64,000 bases of DNA from Bacillota bacterium (GTDB lineage Bacteria > Bacillota_I > Bacilli_A > RF39 > UBA660): positions 62,001 to 126,000 of the forward strand of contig JAEYYH010000026.1 of NCBI GenBank assembly GCA_023430885.1, given 5' to 3'. The stretch's first letter is position 1. Every line of letters starts with the position of its first letter. Shown piece by piece: positions 33,817 to 43,026 of the stretch. The notes beneath the pieces are model-generated. The model ran no database searches, was not told the DNA's origin, and saw only the letters and a list, made by a program, of their open reading frames with translations. Position numbers and translations under genes: made by a program.

Positions 33817-35937
33817 ATGATGAGTGTATTAGAATATGCTGAAGACATAAATAAAACAGTTAGCGAAGTATTAAAGCGATGTAAGGAACTTAATATCAAG
33901 GTATCAAGTGAAGAGGATATGCTTAATGATGAGGAAATTACAGAACTAGATAGTGCTTTTGCAACTGATGACGATAACCTAGAAGATAGTTTAGATGAAA
34001 TAGAGGTAGTTGTTGATAACAAAGTTGTCAATAATGATGATATTCAAACTAAACAAAAATTAAAGAAGAAGACTGATCCAAAAAAGCAAATTAATAATGC
34101 TAAGGATATAGCAAAAAAAGACTTTGCAAACAAGAAGAAAGAAATGTATAAAAATAAAGAAAAACTTACATCAAATAAAAGTAATGTTGATGCTAATGTA
34201 GTTCTTTATAGAGAAAACATGACAGTAAGTGAAATTGCTAATGAAATAGGTGTTAGTGGTTCGGAACTTGTAAAAAAATTATTTTCATTAGGAATCATGG
34301 CAACATTAAATAACTCAATAAGTTATGAAAATGCTGAAATATTGGTTCTTGACTATGGAAAAGAATTGAAAAGTGCAGAGACAGCAAATGTAGCTAATTT
34401 TGAACAATTAGAAATAGTTGATACAGAAGAATCTTTATTACCAAGACCACCTGTTGTTACAATTATGGGACATGTTGACCATGGTAAAACTACTTTGCTA
34501 GATACTATAAAAAACACTAATGTAGCTGATGGTGAAGCTGGTGGTATTACTCAAGCAATTAGTGCTTATCAGGTAAATTACCAAGGACAAATCCTTACAT
34601 TCATAGACACTCCAGGTCATGCTGCGTTTACTGAAATGCGTGCTAGAGGAGCTGGAATTACTGATATAGTAATAATCATAGTTGCAGCCGATGATGGTGT
34701 AATGCCTCAAACAAAAGAAGCTATTGACCATGCAAAGGCAGCGGGCGTTCCAATACTTGTAGCGGTAAATAAGATAGATAAACCAAATGCTAATCCAGAA
34801 AAAGTTCTTCAGGAATTAGCAGAATATGGTCTTACTCCAGAAACATGGGGTGGAGACACGATTGTTACAAATATATCAGCAAAAACAGGATTAGGTATTC
34901 CTGAATTATTAGAAAATATTTTACTTGTAGCAGAAATGCAAGAGTATAAGGCTAATCCAAATAGATATGCAGTAGGTACTGTTATTGAATCTAGATTGGA
35001 TAAATCACTAGGCCCAGTTGTAAGCGTTTTAGTTCAAAATGGAACCCTTCGTCTAGGTGATCCAATTGTAGTTGGTTATGCAGTAGGCAAGGTTCGTACT
35101 TTAAGAAATGATAAAGGTGTTGAAATAACTGATGCCTTACCATCTATGCCAGTAGAAATAACAGGATTAAATGAGACTCCTTCTTCAGGCGATAAATTCA
35201 TGGCTTTTGAATCAGAAAAAGAAGCCAAAAAAATAGCTGAAGAAAGAAAAGAACAAGCAAAAATAGCTAGCAATGCTCCAAAACAAGCAGTAAGTTTAGA
35301 AGAATTATTTGCTCAAATTCAAGAAGGAAATAAAGAAATAAATGTTATTATTAAAGCTGATGTTAATGGTAGTGCGGAAGCTGTTAAAAATTCACTTGAA
35401 AAAATAGAAGTTGAAGATGTTAAAGTTAAGGTTGTTAGAAGTAGTGTTGGTGCTATTACAGAAAGTGATATAGTACTTGCAAATGCATCAAATGCAATTT
35501 TAATAGGATTTAATGTAAGACCTACTAATTCTATAAAAGAAAAAGCTAAAGAGACAGGTGTAGATATTCGTCTATACAATATTATATATAAAGTAGTAGA
35601 AGAAATGGAAGCTGCTATGAAAGGTATGTTAGATCCAATATTTGAAGAGAAAATATTAGGTACTGCTGAAGTTAGACAATTATTTAAATTTTCTAAAGTT
35701 GGTGTTATTGCTGGATCTTATATTACTGACGGTATAATTAAAAGAGATTCTAAAGCTCGTATAATTAGAGATGGTGTAGTAATTTTTGAAGGTAATGTAA
35801 ATACATTACAAAGAGAAAAAGATAGCGTAAAAGAAGTTAAAAAAGGTCTTGAATGTGGTATAACAATTGAAAATTATATTGATATCAAAGAAGGCGACGT
35901 TATAGAATCATATGAAATGGTAGAAATAAAGAGATAG
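33817..35937 (+). CDS. infB: Translation initiation factor IF-2
   Basis: GTPase that positions initiator tRNA on the ribosome, 706 residues. A charged N-terminal extension with IF2-N elements (MTVSEIANEIGVSGSELVKKL), G1 GHVDHGKTT, G3 DTPGHAAF, G4 NKID, followed by domains II-IV ending at EGDVIESYEM. The start at 33817 is chosen because AGAGGTG lies six bases upstream; a GTG nine bases earlier lies inside the Shine-Dalgarno site. Confidence 0.97.
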   Translation: MMSVLEYAEDINKTVSEVLKRCKELNIKVSSEEDMLNDEEITELDSAFATDDDNLEDSLDEIEVVVDNKVVNNDDIQTKQKLKKKTDPKKQINNAKDIAKKDFANKKKEMYKNKEKLTSNKSNVDANVVLYRENMTVSEIANEIGVSGSELVKKLFSLGIMATLNNSISYENAEILVLDYGKELKSAETANVANFEQLEIVDTEESLLPRPPVVTIMGHVDHGKTTLLDTIKNTNVADGEAGGITQAISAYQVNYQGQILTFIDTPGHAAFTEMRARGAGITDIVIIIVAADDGVMPQTKEAIDHAKAAGVPILVAVNKIDKPNANPEKVLQELAEYGLTPETWGGDTIVTNISAKTGLGIPELLENILLVAEMQEYKANPNRYAVGTVIESRLDKSLGPVVSVLVQNGTLRLGDPIVVGYAVGKVRTLRNDKGVEITDALPSMPVEITGLNETPSSGDKFMAFESEKEAKKIAEERKEQAKIASNAPKQAVSLEELFAQIQEGNKEINVIIKADVNGSAEAVKNSLEKIEVEDVKVKVVRSSVGAITESDIVLANASNAILIGFNVRPTNSIKEKAKETGVDIRLYNIIYKVVEEMEAAMKGMLDPIFEEKILGTAEVRQLFKFSKVGVIAGSYITDGIIKRDSKARIIRDGVVIFEGNVNTLQREKDSVKEVKKGLECGITIENYIDIKEGDVIESYEMVEIKR

Positions 35938-35954
35938 AAATATCTCTTTTCTTT
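35928..35954 (+). terminator. Terminator after infB
   Basis: AAAGAGATA and TATCTCTTT around GAAA, then T-rich. The core is the same as in the terminator at 38924. Confidence 0.8.
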
Positions 35955-36005
35955 TGACAAAAGCATATATAAGTAATAGAATAAATTATATTGAGTGGTG
36001 GAATT

Positions 36006-36977
36006 ATGAAATTTAAATATTTAAACGGTTGTTTTAATTATAAGAATAAAATAAAATTATTACGAAAAACACCTGTAAAAAAAATAATTATCTTATCGAT
36101 AGCTGCTTCATTTACGCTTACTGGTTGTAGTGTATATAATGATATAAACAATTATCTTACTGAAAATACTGTAGGTGAAAATGTACAAGTTTCTTCTGAA
36201 AATATAGAAAGTATTACCGAACAAAATTCCGTTTCAACTAAAGATGAAAGTACAATAGAAACTGAAAGTGCTAGTAATAATGCGGATAATAGTTCTCAAG
36301 AAAAGGTAGTAAGTAAAGAAGAAAATATAATAAATGAAGAAGAGCAACTAACAACTTCTGAGCCTACTGAAAAGCAAGAAAAAAAATTGGTGGCTATTAC
36401 TTTTGACGATGGTCCAAGTAAATATACAAGTGAATTGGTAGACATATTAACAGCTAATGGAGTAAAAGCGACCTTCTTTCTTGTAGGATGCAATATCAAT
36501 AATTATAGTGATTCAGTGGTAAAATCATATCAAGCCGGAAATGAGATAGGAATACATACATATTCGCACACCTCGTTCACAAAGATGACCATAGAAGAAA
36601 TCAAAAATGAATTAGCTCAAACACAAGCATTATTAGATGGAATTGATGTTGATTATTCAAATATTGTAAGACCGCCATATGGAAATATTAATGAAAATAT
36701 ACAAGGGAATATTGATACTTCATTTATACTATGGAGTGTAGATACAAGAGATTGGGAATCCAGGAATAAAGATGCAGTAATTGCTGAAGTTAAAGCGAAT
36801 ATTACGGAAGGAAGTATAATTTTATTTCATGATGTTTATCCATCTACTATTCAGGCGATAAAAGAATTGTTACCTGAATTAACTGATGAATATCAATTTG
36901 TAACAGTAAGTGAATTATTTAGTCAAAATGATAAAAGCCTTGAAGAAAATCAAAAATATTATAAAGTTAAGAAATAG
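36006..36977 (+). CDS. Lipoprotein polysaccharide deacetylase (NodB family)
   Basis: A 323-residue exported carbohydrate esterase 4. A long basic N-region leads to a hydrophobic stretch and lipobox LTGC (Cys41), so it is probably a lipoprotein. An acidic Ser/Glu/Asn-rich linker (about 45-125) precedes the NodB domain: FDDGPSKYT (catalytic base), HTYSHTSF (metal site), RPPYGN, DTRDW and ILFHD. All catalytic motifs are intact. Likely substrate is peptidoglycan N-acetylglucosamine or N-acetylmuramic acid, inferred from the family. The ATG at 36006 follows GTGGTGG. Own promoter region and terminator separate it from infB. Confidence 0.9.
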   Translation: MKFKYLNGCFNYKNKIKLLRKTPVKKIIILSIAASFTLTGCSVYNDINNYLTENTVGENVQVSSENIESITEQNSVSTKDESTIETESASNNADNSSQEKVVSKEENIINEEEQLTTSEPTEKQEKKLVAITFDDGPSKYTSELVDILTANGVKATFFLVGCNINNYSDSVVKSYQAGNEIGIHTYSHTSFTKMTIEEIKNELAQTQALLDGIDVDYSNIVRPPYGNINENIQGNIDTSFILWSVDTRDWESRNKDAVIAEVKANITEGSIILFHDVYPSTIQAIKELLPELTDEYQFVTVSELFSQNDKSLEENQKYYKVKK

Positions 36978-36997
36978 ATACTAGCTATCTGTTTTTT
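36972..36997 (+). terminator. Terminator after the deacetylase gene
   Basis: AAATAGATA and TATCTGTTT (one GU pair) around CTAGC, then a T run. Confidence 0.65.
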
Positions 36998-37053
36998 TAT
37001 TTACTTTTATGTCAATAAATAGTATAATTTATTTAGAATAGGTGGTGTGTAGT

Positions 37054-38925
37054 GTGAATAATCCATATGTTTCATATAAAGTTGTTGGTGATAAGTTTAC
37101 ATATAAAAGGTTTAATTCAGATAATATTGTAGTTGAGGAAGAATTGCCTTTATATGAAAATGGAAAAATTAATTCAGCTGCAGTTCAAATTGTTGAAAAT
37201 GTAAGACAAAATAAAAAAAGATTTGAAAATCAAAAACAGGAAGAATTAAACAATCAACCAGCAGTAGAATTGAAGACAAAACAATCCAACAAAAATACTA
37301 CTTTAATAAAATTAGAAATAAGAGCTAAATTAAGAAATATTCCTGCTAATATAAGTGAAGAAGAAATGAATAAAATTGTTCAAGATATAAGCAACGAATA
37401 TAATATATCTTTGGAAGAGATTGCAAATATTCATGCGGAATTAATTTCAAAACAGCTTAATGATTGGAATTTAGTTAAGCGTGCTGAAAAAACTGAACAG
37501 GAAAAAGTAACTAATCCTGAAAAAAATATTAAATTAACTGCTGAAGAATATAAAATTGTTGATACTTTTATGCGCAATGAAGTGCCTGATGCAGAAAAAA
37601 AGAGTATTCGCAGAAAAATTGAAGAAATAGAAATTAAATATAATGTTTCTTTTATTCAGTTAAGAACAATATATAAAAATGAAAAACACACTAGAACTGA
37701 AAATACAAAAATTCAAAGTGAAATATCAAAAAAACAAATAAAAGATAGTCAGATAGAAAATAATAAGGCTGCTGCAAAAAGAATGATAGCAGATTTTCCA
37801 GTTGACATCTCTAATGAAGAAATAACTATGCGTATGGAAGAAATAGAGAGAAATTTAAATATTCCGAAAGAAGATTTATTTGAATTATATAAAGCCGGGG
37901 AAGAACTAAGAAAAAGTGAGGCTTTAAATACCAAAACAACAAGGGAACTATTTCAAGAAAAATTAGATATGATAACAAAAGAAGATATAAAATTAATAGG
38001 AGATTTTTTAACAGAAAATCCACCTAAGCAAGAAACTTTTGATCATATATCTAAATTAAAAGAAAAGTATGGGTTAAGTGATAAAGATATTGTTTTAGCG
38101 TATACTGTAAAAAGGAAACAATTAGAAAATTCATCAAAGCGTACAGTGCTAAAAAGTTCAAAATTAAAGAATGAAAGAACTGCAAAAAAGTTAGAACACA
38201 TGATAATAGAACTTAAAAGCAAAAATTTAAGTACTAAAGAATTAGCTATTGAATTAAACAAAATGGCTAAAAATTATAATATAAGTCAATTGCAAATGGA
38301 ATTACTTTATAACAATGCTATTGTTAGCAACAAAGCAGAGCAACTATCAAAAAAATTATCAAAAATATTGACTGGAAAGAAAATTCCAAGTAGAAAAAGA
38401 AACAAAAAAGAAATACTAGAAGAACATGGTCTTGATTCTGCCGATAGCAAAAAACAATTTATTGATAACGGTATTAATTTAGTAATTGCTAGTAAAGTAG
38501 AAGATTGGAAAGAAATGGTTGAAAAAAATTACCATAATCCTGTACCAATCTATACAGCAATCAACATAATGAATATACTTGAAAATGGTGGAGGAATTGG
38601 GCAAGCTAGAAAAGAACTAGAAGAATCTCACAATTTTTCAATTAATAAAGGTGAAATTATAAAGATTGTTACTGAGTATTCCCCATATGGGCAAGAGTTT
38701 GCAAAGAAAACAAAAAAATATATTATGTCTAATCCTGAAAGATTAGTAAAATTTGTTTTAGACAAAAAGGCCTCATTCAAAAAGAATGAAAGTAAAATAG
38801 ACGAAGAATACGATACGGATCTAGCAATAAAAAAACTAGAGGAGTTAAGAAATTCTATAATTAAGCCTGAAGATTTAGACTTAGATAATGTAATAGAACC
38901 ACCATCTTCTTGGAAGATGATGTAA
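37054..38925 (+). CDS. Cytosolic helical repeat protein, unknown
   Basis: I do not recognise this 623-residue protein. It has no signal peptide or membrane helix and is very rich in Lys, Glu, Asn and Ile. After a beta-like N-terminal part (NNPYVSYKVVGDKFTYKRF) come five degenerate repeats, about 66-80 residues apart, each ending in a helix pair around a Y-N-[IV]-S turn (116-119, 196-199, 268-271, 339-342, 408-411). A basic segment follows (about 434-452, KIPSRKRNKK) and then a non-repetitive helical C-terminal domain. The GTG at 37054 is preferred since AGGTGG lies eight bases before it; an upstream GTG overlaps that site. It sits between the deacetylase and rbfA. TTACTT-16-TATAAT near 37001-37028 may be its promoter. 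Confidence 0.72.
   Translation: MNNPYVSYKVVGDKFTYKRFNSDNIVVEEELPLYENGKINSAAVQIVENVRQNKKRFENQKQEELNNQPAVELKTKQSNKNTTLIKLEIRAKLRNIPANISEEEMNKIVQDISNEYNISLEEIANIHAELISKQLNDWNLVKRAEKTEQEKVTNPEKNIKLTAEEYKIVDTFMRNEVPDAEKKSIRRKIEEIEIKYNVSFIQLRTIYKNEKHTRTENTKIQSEISKKQIKDSQIENNKAAAKRMIADFPVDISNEEITMRMEEIERNLNIPKEDLFELYKAGEELRKSEALNTKTTRELFQEKLDMITKEDIKLIGDFLTENPPKQETFDHISKLKEKYGLSDKDIVLAYTVKRKQLENSSKRTVLKSSKLKNERTAKKLEHMIIELKSKNLSTKELAIELNKMAKNYNISQLQMELLYNNAIVSNKAEQLSKKLSKILTGKKIPSRKRNKKEILEEHGLDSADSKKQFIDNGINLVIASKVEDWKEMVEKNYHNPVPIYTAINIMNILENGGGIGQARKELEESHNFSINKGEIIKIVTEYSPYGQEFAKKTKKYIMSNPERLVKFVLDKKASFKKNESKIDEEYDTDLAIKKLEELRNSIIKPEDLDLDNVIEPPSSWKMM
37303..38322 (+). repeat. Five degenerate protein-level repeats
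   Basis: Codons 84-423 of the gene at 37054. Shared pattern per unit: hydrophobic helix, a short variable turn, 'E-E-x-x-x-x-I-x-x-I/L-x-x-x-Y-N-I-S' and a helix ending in IY/LY. DNA identity between units is low, so the duplication is old. Confidence 0.6.
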
Positions 38926-38950
38926 GAGATAGAAATATCTCTTTTTTCTT
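38924..38950 (+). terminator. Terminator after the repeat-protein gene
   Basis: AAGAGATA and TATCTCTT around GAAA, then T-rich; core identical to the infB terminator. Confidence 0.8.
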
Positions 38951-39006
38951 TTATAGGTTTATTATTATGTATTTTTTTGGTATAATAAAAACATGAGGTG
39001 AATAAT

Positions 39007-39372
39007 ATGAGTATAAAAATAGATAGAATAGCAAGTAATATGGTAAAAGAAATTAGCTATATTCTTATGACAGAAGTAAAAGATCCTGATGTTAAATTTG
39101 TAACTGTAACTGATTGTAAAGTAACTAACGATTTATCTTTTGCAAAAGTATATGTAACTGTATTAAATAATGAACGTAAGAATGAAACTATGTCTGCGTT
39201 AAAAGGAGCAAGTCGTTTCATTAGACATGAATTGACTGATAGAATTGATATTCGTCACATCCCTGAACTCGAGTTTGTATATGATGAATCAATTGATTAC
39301 GGCAAGAAGATAGAAAATATAATCGAAAAAATTCGCGATGAAGAAGAAAAAATAGAGGAGGGTAATAATTAA
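39007..39372 (+). CDS. rbfA: Ribosome-binding factor A
   Basis: Cold-shock linked 30S maturation factor, 121 residues with a KH-like fold: RIASNMVKEISYILMTEVKDP, VTVTDCKVTNDLSFAKVYVTV, LKGASRFIRHEL and HIPELEFVYDES are typical. The ATG at 39007 follows AGGTG; an in-frame GTG at 38998 is part of that site. TATAAT lies at 38980. It is normally directly downstream of infB; here two accessory genes lie between. Confidence 0.94.
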   Translation: MSIKIDRIASNMVKEISYILMTEVKDPDVKFVTVTDCKVTNDLSFAKVYVTVLNNERKNETMSALKGASRFIRHELTDRIDIRHIPELEFVYDESIDYGKKIENIIEKIRDEEEKIEEGNN

Positions 39373-39386
39373 TTACCTTCTTTTTA
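39358..39386 (+). terminator. Terminator after rbfA
   Basis: GAGGGTAAT with ATTACCTTC (one GU pair), loop AATTA, then T5; it overlaps the rbfA stop. Confidence 0.65.
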
Positions 39387-39412
39387 TTTAAAATTATAGT
39401 TGGTGGTGGAAA

Positions 39413-41086
39413 ATGAGAAGTAAGTTAATACTAAAAGGTCACAAAATTATAAAAAAAAGAAAATTAGCTGATACTAATACTTCTATAAAAAAGGCTAAAA
39501 AAGGAAAACAAGGACTTAAAAAGATACTTTTTATAATTACTATATTTGTATTAATAGGAGTATTATTTTCAATTTATAATATTTTTTTGAAAGAAGATAA
39601 AGTAACTGTAAAAATAATTGGTGATGAAGAACTAACTTTAGAAGTATTTGATAAGTATGATGAAAAAGGAATAAAATTAACAATAAATAGTAAAGATGTT
39701 TCCGATGATGTATCCTATGAAGGAAAAGTAGATACTGATAAAATAGGAACATATACAATTAATTATTCATATGGTGATAAAGTATACGCAACAAGAGCAA
39801 TCAAAGTAGTTGATACGACAGATCCAGTTATTGTTCTTAATGGAGATAAAGAAAAAAGTTTGGTACAAACATCTAATTACATTGAAGAAGGCGCTACATG
39901 TACTGATAATTACGATGGTGATATTACAAAAGAAATAAAAATAGAACAAGAAGTAGATACTAATAAAGTTGGAGAATATATTGTGACTTATACAGTAAGT
40001 GATAATTCAGGTAATAAAACATTAATAACTAGAAAAGTCATAGTGACAGAAAAACCCAAAGTTATAATTCAAAAGATAGTTGTTGAAGATAATGGTGGCG
40101 CTCCAGTAGCACCGACCGCTCAAGCAGGTTTAGTAACAAATATGAATTTTACTAGTGATGGTTTTAATATAAGTGGATGTGCTAGTTTAGGAGTTGTTCC
40201 AACATCTTTAAGTCTAAATGATTCAAATTATAATATTACAGTTAACAGTAATTGTTATAGTGGTGTAATTAATTTGAGCAATTTAGCCAACGGGACATAT
40301 ACACTATATATAAATAGTGCTTCTAGTAAAGAAAAAGTAGTAGATAAACTTGATACTTTACTACAAATTAAAAGAGCTAGAGTTGGTAATAAACTAGTAA
40401 CATTCGACTATACTAATAGCAATGTTATTATAAATGTTCAAGATTTTTATTATGAATATGATGTTGTTATTGACGTTGGTCATGGTGGTTGGGATACTGG
40501 TGCTACTAATATATATAATCAAGAAAAAACTATGAATTTACTTGTATCCTTATATGAAAAAGAAAAATATGAAGCAGCAGGGTTAAAAGTTTTAATAACA
40601 AGAACTGATGATTCATATGGTGCAGGAATGGGGAATTTTAGCAAAGCTTTATACAGTAGAGCATATTATCTAGGATATTATGGTGTTACTTCAAAAGTAG
40701 TATATAGTAATCATCATAATTCCAGTAGTTTTAGTGGTGCTTCTGGATTTGAGATGTATACGTCAAACAGTATGTCAGATATGACTACTGAAATTAGTAT
40801 TTTTAATCAAGTATTAGAAAAAAATAAAGCAAATAATATTTATGCTAGAGATTATTGGACAGGTGAGTTACATAGCAAGAAAGCTGGTCAAGTATATAAT
40901 CTTAAAAACTATTATGGAATACTTAGAATTCCATCCGAATTATTTAATGTTAATAATATTACAATTTATGAAAGCTGTTATTTAAGTAATACTGATGACT
41001 ATATAAATTATTGGAATAATAAAAATTGGCAACAAATTTCTGATATTAAAGTTAAGCAATACATAAGTAAAATAAACTCTTTATAA
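39413..41086 (+). CDS. Membrane-anchored N-acetylmuramoyl-L-alanine amidase with Ig-like domains
   Basis: A 557-residue wall hydrolase. A very basic N-terminus and a membrane helix (about 37-58) anchor it outside. Two DUF5011/Big-type immunoglobulin-like domains follow (about 62-125 and 128-208), then a linker domain with two cysteines and the Amidase_3 domain (about 348-550). Zinc ligands are in VIDVGHGGWD, QEKTMNL and SNHHNS; IYESCYLSN near the end holds the catalytic glutamate. It cleaves the muramic acid-alanine bond. The M23 protein at 11551 might activate or complement it. GGTGGTGG precedes the ATG. Confidence 0.9.
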   Translation: MRSKLILKGHKIIKKRKLADTNTSIKKAKKGKQGLKKILFIITIFVLIGVLFSIYNIFLKEDKVTVKIIGDEELTLEVFDKYDEKGIKLTINSKDVSDDVSYEGKVDTDKIGTYTINYSYGDKVYATRAIKVVDTTDPVIVLNGDKEKSLVQTSNYIEEGATCTDNYDGDITKEIKIEQEVDTNKVGEYIVTYTVSDNSGNKTLITRKVIVTEKPKVIIQKIVVEDNGGAPVAPTAQAGLVTNMNFTSDGFNISGCASLGVVPTSLSLNDSNYNITVNSNCYSGVINLSNLANGTYTLYINSASSKEKVVDKLDTLLQIKRARVGNKLVTFDYTNSNVIINVQDFYYEYDVVIDVGHGGWDTGATNIYNQEKTMNLLVSLYEKEKYEAAGLKVLITRTDDSYGAGMGNFSKALYSRAYYLGYYGVTSKVVYSNHHNSSSFSGASGFEMYTSNSMSDMTTEISIFNQVLEKNKANNIYARDYWTGELHSKKAGQVYNLKNYYGILRIPSELFNVNNITIYESCYLSNTDDYINYWNNKNWQQISDIKVKQYISKINSL

Positions 41087-41138
41087 CTTTACAAAAATAG
41101 TATTATATGGTAAACTAATCAAAGTTAGGGATGATATT

Positions 41139-41393
41139 ATGTCAAGTATAAGAATAAATTATTTAAGTTATAGAGTGGTTTCATTAGTCCAAAATGGTAA
41201 TACTCATGCTTTAGGAAACAGTCCATATAGAGTTGAGCCTATTTCAGCAGTTAACACTGATATTGGTTATAATCCTAATAGACCTAAAAGCGAAGTATAT
41301 TCTGCTAATAATAAAAATAAAAATAATTCTTCTTTTGAAGATGTTTTGCAAGAAGAAATGGCTAAATCAAATGGTTTAGGTCGCAAAAGATAA
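41139..41393 (+). CDS. Small hydrophilic protein, unknown
   Basis: An 84-residue soluble protein with no recognised domain. The middle is proline- and asparagine-rich and looks disordered; the C-terminus (SSFEDVLQEEMAKSNG) is a short amphipathic helix of the kind seen as a binding motif in unstructured partners. AGGGATGAT precedes the ATG by a few bases, and TATTATATGG lies upstream. It ends just before the T-box leader. It resembles short linker proteins of flagellar or secretion operons only in general composition, and no such genes are nearby. Confidence 0.55.
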   Translation: MSSIRINYLSYRVVSLVQNGNTHALGNSPYRVEPISAVNTDIGYNPNRPKSEVYSANNKNKNNSSFEDVLQEEMAKSNGLGRKR

Positions 41394-41402
41394 ATATAAA
41401 TT

Positions 41403-41607
41403 TGATAGTGATAAATAATAGTAATTATTTAATAGGTAATAAGAAAGATAGTGGCTGATGAAAACTATCCAAAATTAAATAATAAAATACATATTTTGAA
41501 TCAAAGCGTTACTTGCGTTAAAAGTTTGAGAGCATAGATTTCTATGAAATAAGGTGGTACCGCTATATTAAACTTATAGTCCTTATATTTATTGAAATCT
41601 TTTTTTT
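41403..41607 (+). promoter_or_regulatory. T-box leader, tyrosine specificity
   Basis: A tRNA-sensing leader. The T-box sequence AGGTGGTACCGC is at 41552-41563, with the TGGT bulge (41555-41558) that pairs with the uncharged tRNA 3' end. Stem I is formed by ATTATTTAAT (41424-41433) and ATTAAATAAT (41474-41483), with AGTA on the 5' side (41420-41423) and the distal part AGAAAGATAGTGGCTGATG. Right after the 3' strand lies TAC (41488-41490), the expected tyrosine specifier. AGATTTC (41536-41542) can pair with GAAATCT (41594-41600) before a T run. It precedes HAD-deoC-tyrS, so uncharged tRNA-Tyr should raise expression of all three genes. Confidence 0.92.
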
Positions 41608-41617
41608 GGAGGTAAAT

Positions 41618-42256
41618 ATGAAAGATATAAAGCGATTAATTTTCGATCTTGATAATACATTAATATTATGGATTGATGATTATACAAGTGCATTGAGAGA
41701 AACAATGGAATATTTTAAAATTGATTATAATTATTTAGATATCGATGCTATTGTTACTAGCCAAGAAAAAATACATGAAGTTATGGATAAACAAGTATTC
41801 TTAGATGATATTAACCAAGCTTGTGGATTAAATCTAAATATTGATTTTATAGATATGCTTTTAGAAAATCAAAAGAAGCTTGCAGTAAAAAATGACACCG
41901 ATTTGCAGGAAACAATGAAGTATTTAAGTACGAAATATGAAATAGTACTACTTACTAATTGGTATACTAATACACAAATAGGAAGATTAGAAACTGCCGG
42001 AATAGCTAAATATTTTAAAGAATTTTATGGTGGTGACTTAGGAAATATTAAACCACATCCTGATAGTTTCTTTAGAGCTATAGGATCAAATAAAGTAGAG
42101 CAGTGTATAATGATAGGTGATAGTGATTATCATGATATAGAAGGCGCTATTGAATTAGGTATGCCAGTAATTCAAGTCGATTTAAAAGATGAAATAAAAG
42201 AAAAAAGAAGTTATCCAGTAGTAAAAAATATAAAAGAATTAAAGGATATACTTTAG
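41618..42256 (+). CDS. HAD-family hydrolase (YjjG-like)
   Basis: A 212-residue haloacid dehalogenase-type phosphatase. Motif I FDLDNT with the nucleophile Asp, a helical cap, motif II LLTNW, motif III lysine in GNIKPHPDSF and motif IV MIGDSDYHD. Closest in style to YjjG-type nucleotidases or phosphoglycolate phosphatases; substrate uncertain. The ATG at 41618 follows GGAGG; an earlier TTG lies in the T-run of the leader. It is the first gene behind the tyrosine T-box and is followed by deoC after eight bases, which hints at nucleoside or sugar-phosphate clean-up. Confidence 0.85.
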   Translation: MKDIKRLIFDLDNTLILWIDDYTSALRETMEYFKIDYNYLDIDAIVTSQEKIHEVMDKQVFLDDINQACGLNLNIDFIDMLLENQKKLAVKNDTDLQETMKYLSTKYEIVLLTNWYTNTQIGRLETAGIAKYFKEFYGGDLGNIKPHPDSFFRAIGSNKVEQCIMIGDSDYHDIEGAIELGMPVIQVDLKDEIKEKRSYPVVKNIKELKDIL

Positions 42257-42264
42257 GAGGAATT

Positions 42265-43026
42265 ATGGAATTAAATAGTTATATAGATCATACAAACTTA
42301 AAAAAAGATGCTTTAGTAAGCGATATCGAAAAATTATGTGAAGAAGCAATTACATATCATTTTGCTAGTGTTTGTGTATATCCATATTATGTAAAAGCTG
42401 TAAGTGAATACTTAGAAGGAACTAATATTGAGACATGTACAGTAATTGGATTTCCAAATGGGCAAAGTACTACAAATACAAAAGTGTACGAAGCTATAGA
42501 TGCAGTTGAAAATGGTGCTACTGAAATAGATATGGTCATAAATATCTCGGCTTTAAAAAATCAAGATTATGATTATGTTAAAAATGAAATAGAAGAAATT
42601 AGAGATTCAATTGGAGGTAGGGTACTAAAAGTTATTATTGAAACATGTTTACTTTCGGATGAAGAAATAATAAAAATGACTGAAATATGTAATGAGACTT
42701 TTGTTAATTTTATTAAAACCTCTACAGGTTTTGATAAAGAAGGAGCAACAATTCATGCTATTGAACTAATAAATGCCAATAAAAACGACGTGTTAGAAAT
42801 AAAAGCATCAGGAGGTATTAAAGATATTAAAACTGCTGAAGCTATGATAAAAGCAGGTGCTACTAGATTAGGAACTAGTAGTGGTGTTAAATTAATGCAA
42901 GTAAACGAAGAAGTATATAATTGCCTTAATGATAAGAAAGAAAAAAGTTGTGAGTGTGGTTCTAATCATGAATGTAATCACGAACATAATGGAGATCATA
43001 AATGTAATTGTAAGGAGGAGAAGTAA
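42265..43026 (+). CDS. deoC: Deoxyribose-phosphate aldolase with Cys/His-rich tail
   Basis: Splits deoxyribose 5-phosphate into glyceraldehyde 3-phosphate and acetaldehyde. DHTNLKKDA at the start, VIGFPNGQ, the Schiff-base lysine in FIKTSTGFDKEGA and the second lysine in EIKASGGIKD are all present, within about 222 residues. The last 30 residues are unlike the family: six cysteines and five histidines (C-E-C-G-S-N-H-E-C-N-H-E-H ... H-K-C-N-C), probably a metal-binding tail. AGGAGG lies upstream. The stop overlaps the tyrS start by one base (TAATG). Confidence 0.93.
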   Translation: MELNSYIDHTNLKKDALVSDIEKLCEEAITYHFASVCVYPYYVKAVSEYLEGTNIETCTVIGFPNGQSTTNTKVYEAIDAVENGATEIDMVINISALKNQDYDYVKNEIEEIRDSIGGRVLKVIIETCLLSDEEIIKMTEICNETFVNFIKTSTGFDKEGATIHAIELINANKNDVLEIKASGGIKDIKTAEAMIKAGATRLGTSSGVKLMQVNEEVYNCLNDKKEKSCECGSNHECNHEHNGDHKCNCKEEK

